19,580 nucleotides of DNA from Aquimarina sp. (GTDB lineage Bacteria > Bacteroidota > Bacteroidia > Flavobacteriales > Flavobacteriaceae). Under the pieces are notes generated by a model that was given only the letters and a program-made list of their open reading frames with translations, was not told where the DNA came from and did no database searches. This document shows positions 16,511 to 19,580 of this stretch, piece by piece. A program made the translations under genes and the position numbers. The stretch is from contig NZVW01000135.1 of assembly GCA_002697475.1 (NCBI GenBank), positions 1 through 19,580 of the forward strand, in the 5' to 3' direction. The stretch's first letter is position 1. Each line of letters opens with the position of its first letter.

Positions 16511-16630
16511 ATGTCTAAATCTAATCTTTTTTCTAAATACAAAATATTAATTATAGGAATATCAATTGTAGTATACTGTATAATGCTTACAGCTTTTTTA
16601 ATAAGTAAGGGAGAAACACTTTTTAATTGA
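16511..16630 (+). CDS. Possible 39-residue single-span membrane peptide
   Basis: An ATG frame starting 18 bases after the lipoprotein stop encodes a 39-residue peptide. It has a basic N-terminus (MSKSNLFSKYK), a hydrophobic span (about 12-31, ILIIGISIVVYCIMLTAFLI) and a short polar tail. The topology is that of a small inner-membrane protein, and the spacing suggests co-transcription with the lipoprotein. The frame stops at 16630, but the +1 frame stays open through the next 109 bases, so the gene may be frameshifted or the extension may be chance. Small size and an AT-rich context make this uncertain. Confidence 0.4.
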   Translation: MSKSNLFSKYKILIIGISIVVYCIMLTAFLISKGETLFN

Positions 16631-16750
16631 GATACTACTAGATTTAAGATTATTAGCACTTAAGAGACTAGGTATACAGCGACTTTTCATACGTAATCCT
16701 AATCAACAGCTTATACCTGGTAAATCTTGCGAATGCTGATTTTGAGTATG

Positions 16751-16785
16751 AAGCCTTCAGAAATTTCTGAAGGCTTTTCCCTTTT
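16751..16785 (+). terminator. Palindromic intrinsic terminator
   Basis: AAGCCTTCAGAAA (16751-16763) and TTTCTGAAGGCTT (16764-16776) form a 26-base perfect palindrome. The AAATTT centre would open as the loop, and T-rich sequence follows to 16785. It closes the plus-strand lipoprotein unit. On the minus strand the tract after the stem is poor in T, so it is less likely to stop amidase transcription. Confidence 0.8.
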
Positions 16786-16800
16786 TATAAGATCATCCAA

Positions 16801-18471
16801 TTATTTATAATCTTGAGGTGCAATCCTGTAACCTGTCAGATCCTCAAATGCTTTACCGTAATACAGTAGTTTATCTTCAGTAAACTGCTTACCTATAAAT
16901 GTCAACCCCTTCGGCTCTCCTGAAGCAGTATAACCCATAGGAACAGTTAATGCGGGGTATTTAGCCACTGCCGCATAACCGGCATGGTGATTATTAATCG
17001 ATAAGATTGCATCTAATCCATACTTATCAAAAAAAGAATCGAAATAACGTCTACCTGATATTTCTAATTGCCTTTTAATATCTGTTAATTCTTCGAAAGA
17101 AGTTCCATCTTGTACAATACCATCAAAAAGTTGTTGCCCATAGGGTATTCTTTTTAAGGAATCCTTACTATTAAAATTGACGATATCCTCAACACTCTTA
17201 ACCGAAACTTTGTTACTATCAGTATTATTGAGGTAAACCTTAAGATCTGTCTTCATATCCGCACTTAGCAAAGTTAAAAAACCTGGCAATGCAACTTGGT
17301 CCGGTTCTATCTCAAATATTAGACCTCCGGATTTTCGAATTTCAGAAATTGCCTGATTGTATAGTGAATCAGCCACAAACTCTTTGAAGATGCCAAATTT
17401 TTTCCCTTCTAAATTAGGACTTTTAAGCGCTTCAATAGCACTATAATTAACCGAAACGGAACTCTTATCTTTTTGATCTTTGCCTAACATTGCATCCAGT
17501 ACTATGGCATTATCAATAACATTTTTTGTCATAGGTCCAGGAGTATCTAAAGAACTTGATATAGGAACGATTCCTGATCTGCTTAAAACTCCAACTGTAG
17601 GTTTAAGTCCTACTAATGAATTTTGACTAGATGGAGATAAAATTGAACCACTGGTTTCTGTACCTATTGCAGCAACGCAAAAGTTAGCCGCAACTGCAGC
17701 TCCACTACCTGAGCTCGAACCCCCTGATTCAAAAACTAATCTTCCATAGGGATTCATTGTTTGGCCACCTATAGCACTGTAACCTACCGGACAACCAGCA
17801 CATAAAAAATAAGCCCATTCACTAAGATTAGCCTTTCCTAAAATCAAAGCATTTTGATGCTTCAAACGTTCTGTGATAAAAGCATCAGCATCTACTCTAT
17901 TGTCTTTAAGCGCCACAGCTCCTGCCGTAGTCACCATTCCCTTTACATCTATATTGTCCTTTAGCAAGATAGGCATACCATAAATACTATGCATATCGAT
18001 TGTACTTTTATCCGTTTCATCTAATCGCCTTGCTTCATTTATCACTTGGGGATTTAAAGACAATACCGCATTGAGAGATAGCATATTATCTGTTTCAAAC
18101 TTTCGGATTCTATAAATATAAAACTTAACTAATTTCTCATAAGACAAATCACCTATCTTAATTGCATTTTGAAGTTCAGGTATACTTTTATCCAGTATTA
18201 AGGGTTTCAAACTTTGATAGTCATTATTGGTAAAACCTGCCATTTGAGTATTTAAACTCTCCCAGATATCATTTTTATCTTTAACCTTTGAATTAATCAG
18301 CTTAAGGTGCATCCTACTCTGTTCAAGGGTCTTTGTCTTCTCCAGGTCCTTACTTTCATCATAAGGTTTCCATTGCGGAACAGCTTCCTCAGTTACTATT
18401 ATCGATTTTTCTTCCTTTTTACAGCTAAAGATGACAAACACTACCAGAATAAAGCAAAACAGTTGTTTCAT
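16801..18471 (-). CDS. Amidase-signature family hydrolase, lipoprotein
   Basis: This 556-residue protein begins MKQLFCFILVVFVIFSC, a lipoprotein signal with Cys17, followed by KKEEKS. An extra N-terminal region of about 90 residues precedes the amidase-signature domain. The Ser-cisSer-Lys triad is visible as Lys171 (PILLKDNIDVKGM), Ser252 (FESGGSSSGSGAAV) and Ser276 (GTETSGSILSPSS). The spacing between the two serines (24) is the same as in mammalian FAAH. It therefore hydrolyses an amide bond. It is unlikely to be GatA, since it is exported and lipid-anchored. Substrate could be an aryl or fatty amide or a peptide amide; the sequence does not tell. It lies downstream of ftsY on the same strand, past an intrinsic terminator, and is probably expressed separately. 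Confidence 0.92.
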   Translation of the reverse strand: MKQLFCFILVVFVIFSCKKEEKSIIVTEEAVPQWKPYDESKDLEKTKTLEQSRMHLKLINSKVKDKNDIWESLNTQMAGFTNNDYQSLKPLILDKSIPELQNAIKIGDLSYEKLVKFYIYRIRKFETDNMLSLNAVLSLNPQVINEARRLDETDKSTIDMHSIYGMPILLKDNIDVKGMVTTAGAVALKDNRVDADAFITERLKHQNALILGKANLSEWAYFLCAGCPVGYSAIGGQTMNPYGRLVFESGGSSSGSGAAVAANFCVAAIGTETSGSILSPSSQNSLVGLKPTVGVLSRSGIVPISSSLDTPGPMTKNVIDNAIVLDAMLGKDQKDKSSVSVNYSAIEALKSPNLEGKKFGIFKEFVADSLYNQAISEIRKSGGLIFEIEPDQVALPGFLTLLSADMKTDLKVYLNNTDSNKVSVKSVEDIVNFNSKDSLKRIPYGQQLFDGIVQDGTSFEELTDIKRQLEISGRRYFDSFFDKYGLDAILSINNHHAGYAAVAKYPALTVPMGYTASGEPKGLTFIGKQFTEDKLLYYGKAFEDLTGYRIAPQDYK

Positions 18472-18510
18472 TTGAAGATTTTAAATGGATTGTGAACTGG
18501 TCAAATTATA

Positions 18511-18542
18511 AAAAAAGGCGCAGTAAAAAATTTACTACGCCT
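18511..18542 (-). terminator. Intrinsic terminator after ftsY
   Basis: On the minus strand AGGCG-T-AGTAAA pairs with TTTACT-G-CGCCT, giving a stem of 11 pairs with one internal mismatch and a 3-base loop. A T-run follows the stem (18516 to 18511 and beyond). It lies 24 bases after the ftsY stop and about 40 bases before the amidase start. Confidence 0.85.
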
Positions 18543-18565
18543 CATTTAACTCTTTTGTAACAATT

Positions 18566-19519
18566 TTATTTAAAGAAAGAATCTACGAATTCGTATTTAT
18601 TAAAAACCTGTAAATCCTCTATACCTTCTCCTACTCCTATATACTTTACAGGTATCTGAAATTGATCACTAATACCTATTACAACACCACCTTTAGCTGT
18701 CCCATCCAGTTTTGTTACTGCCAATGAAGTAACCTCTGTAGCAGCCGTAAATTGTTTAGCCTGTTCAAAAGCATTCTGACCTGTAGAGCCGTCAAGAACT
18801 AACAATACATCATGAGGTGCATCAGGTATAACCTTTTGCATTACGCGCTTCACTTTTGTCAGCTCATTCATCAAATTAATTTTGTTATGTAGCCTACCCG
18901 CAGTATCTATTATAATAACATCAGCATCCTGTGCCTTACCAGAAGTTAGTGTATCAAATGCTACTGATGCAGGGTCGCTCCCCATAGCTTGTTTAATAAT
19001 AGGCACCCCTACTCTGTCAGCCCAAACCTGTAACTGATCTATAGCTGCCGCTCTAAATGTATCTGCAGCACCTAGAACCACATTCAGGCCTTTTTTCTTG
19101 AACTGGTACGCAAGCTTACCAATAGTAGTTGTTTTACCTACACCATTTACACCAACAACCATTAAAACATAAGGTCTCTTAGCCGAAGGTATTTCGTAAT
19201 CCGTAGCTTCACCAATATTTGTTTCGGATAAAAGCCCAGCTATTTCATCTCTAAGGATTTGATTCAACTCATCCGTGCCTAAGTACTTATCTTTTGCAAC
19301 CCTATCTTCTATCCTCTCAATAATCTTAATAGTAGTCTTAACCCCAACATCACTGGTAACTAAGACTTCTTCAAGATTATCCAAAACATCATCATCAACT
19401 TTAGATTTCCCCGCTACTGCTTTACTTAGCTTAGAGAAAAATGATGTTTTGGTTTTTTCAAGCCCCTTATCTAAGGTTTCTTTTTTTTCTGAAGAAAAAA
19501 TATTTTTAAAAAAACTCAT
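18566..19519 (-). CDS. ftsY: Signal recognition particle receptor FtsY
   Basis: This 317-residue SRP-family GTPase is the membrane-associated receptor that docks ribosome-SRP complexes at the Sec translocon. The N domain (about 20-105) is helical. The G domain carries the P-loop GVNGVGKT (123-130), the DTFRAAAIDQL element (153-163), DTAGR (205-209), the TKLDGTAKGG specificity motif (269-278) and the closing GVGEGIEDLQVF (295-306). The acidic A domain of E. coli FtsY is missing; the N-terminus is only MSFFKNIFSSEKKE, a short amphipathic, basic start that is usual in Bacteroidota. Start and length are normal for the phylum. A possible promoter lies 30 bases upstream. Confidence 0.97.
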   Translation of the reverse strand: MSFFKNIFSSEKKETLDKGLEKTKTSFFSKLSKAVAGKSKVDDDVLDNLEEVLVTSDVGVKTTIKIIERIEDRVAKDKYLGTDELNQILRDEIAGLLSETNIGEATDYEIPSAKRPYVLMVVGVNGVGKTTTIGKLAYQFKKKGLNVVLGAADTFRAAAIDQLQVWADRVGVPIIKQAMGSDPASVAFDTLTSGKAQDADVIIIDTAGRLHNKINLMNELTKVKRVMQKVIPDAPHDVLLVLDGSTGQNAFEQAKQFTAATEVTSLAVTKLDGTAKGGVVIGISDQFQIPVKYIGVGEGIEDLQVFNKYEFVDSFFK

Positions 19520-19550
19520 TTGCTAAAATCTTATGATCAATTATATACTG

Positions 19551-19578
19551 TAAATATAAAAAAGAAGAGCCATTCCAA
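19551..19578 (-). promoter_or_regulatory. Possible promoter for ftsY
   Basis: On the minus strand TTG (19578-19576) is followed after 17 bases by TATATTTA (19558-19551), seven of eight matches to TAnnTTTG. The start codon is 31 bases further on. ftsY may instead be read through from upstream genes outside the window. Confidence 0.3.
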
Positions 19579-19580
19579 TA

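Noticed and set aside
16668..16757. Possible structured RNA: TTCATAC / GTATGAA and AATCA / TGATT pairings, plus AGGTATA / TATACCT
   Set aside because: The pairings are short, partly exclusive of one another and broken by bulges, and part of the area is open in a reading frame. Not enough to call an RNA gene.
16751..16776. 26-base perfect palindrome as a possible mobile-element end or recombination site
   Set aside because: It sits after a plus-strand unit, is followed by T-rich sequence, and no second copy or transposase was seen; a terminator explains it.

Overview
This looks like a chromosomal segment from a low-GC member of the Bacteroidota, most likely the family Flavobacteriaceae. The sequence signs are AT-rich coding DNA, A/T-rich leaders without clear Shine-Dalgarno sequences, two good matches to the Bacteroidota promoter -7 element TAnnTTTG (8321-8328 on +, 10103-10110 on -), many short-signal lipoproteins, and an ECF sigma / FecR anti-sigma / STN-domain TonB-dependent receptor cassette. 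No rRNA, tRNA, CRISPR array, transposase or phage gene was seen.

Region 1 (1-4643, +): the 3' part of an exported M14 zinc carboxypeptidase with a C-terminal amidotransferase-like domain, then a lipoprotein M3 peptidyl-dipeptidase 20 bp downstream. The pair ends at a strong terminator and should degrade peptides outside the cytoplasm. Region 2 (4700-7151, +): a small coiled-coil lipoprotein, then an SdpR-type ArsR repressor overlapping an SdpI-type membrane protein, then an exported alpha/beta hydrolase. A perfect 8-bp inverted repeat just before the repressor start is a likely autoregulatory operator. Region 3 (7189-8661, +): a pirin gene, a 487-bp non-coding stretch containing an 11-bp hairpin, and a 58-residue lipoprotein with its own promoter and terminator.

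Region 4 (8781-11299): rimO on the minus strand, divergent from a serine beta-lactamase-family lipoprotein. The stop codon of that hydrolase overlaps the stop codon of the TonB receptor that converges on it. Region 5 (11296-15306, -): ECF sigma factor, FecR anti-sigma factor and STN-containing TonB-dependent receptor, in transcription order. The receptor appears to use a TTG start 38 bases inside fecR. Divergent from the sigma gene (15413-16630, +) are a lipoprotein with four internal repeats plus a lipocalin-like tail and a possible 39-residue membrane peptide, closed by a 26-bp palindromic terminator.

Region 6 (16801-19519, -): an amidase-signature lipoprotein and ftsY. From memory, ftsY and rimO are usually adjacent in Flavobacteriaceae. 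Here about 8.5 kb separates them, holding the amidase, the receptor-signalling cassette, the repeat lipoprotein and the serine hydrolase. That block is the most accessory-looking part of the window. The best candidates for something under-described are the sigma/FecR/receptor cassette with its divergent repeat lipoprotein, the orphan sdpRI-hydrolase operon, and the solitary 58-residue lipoprotein with its long leader region.
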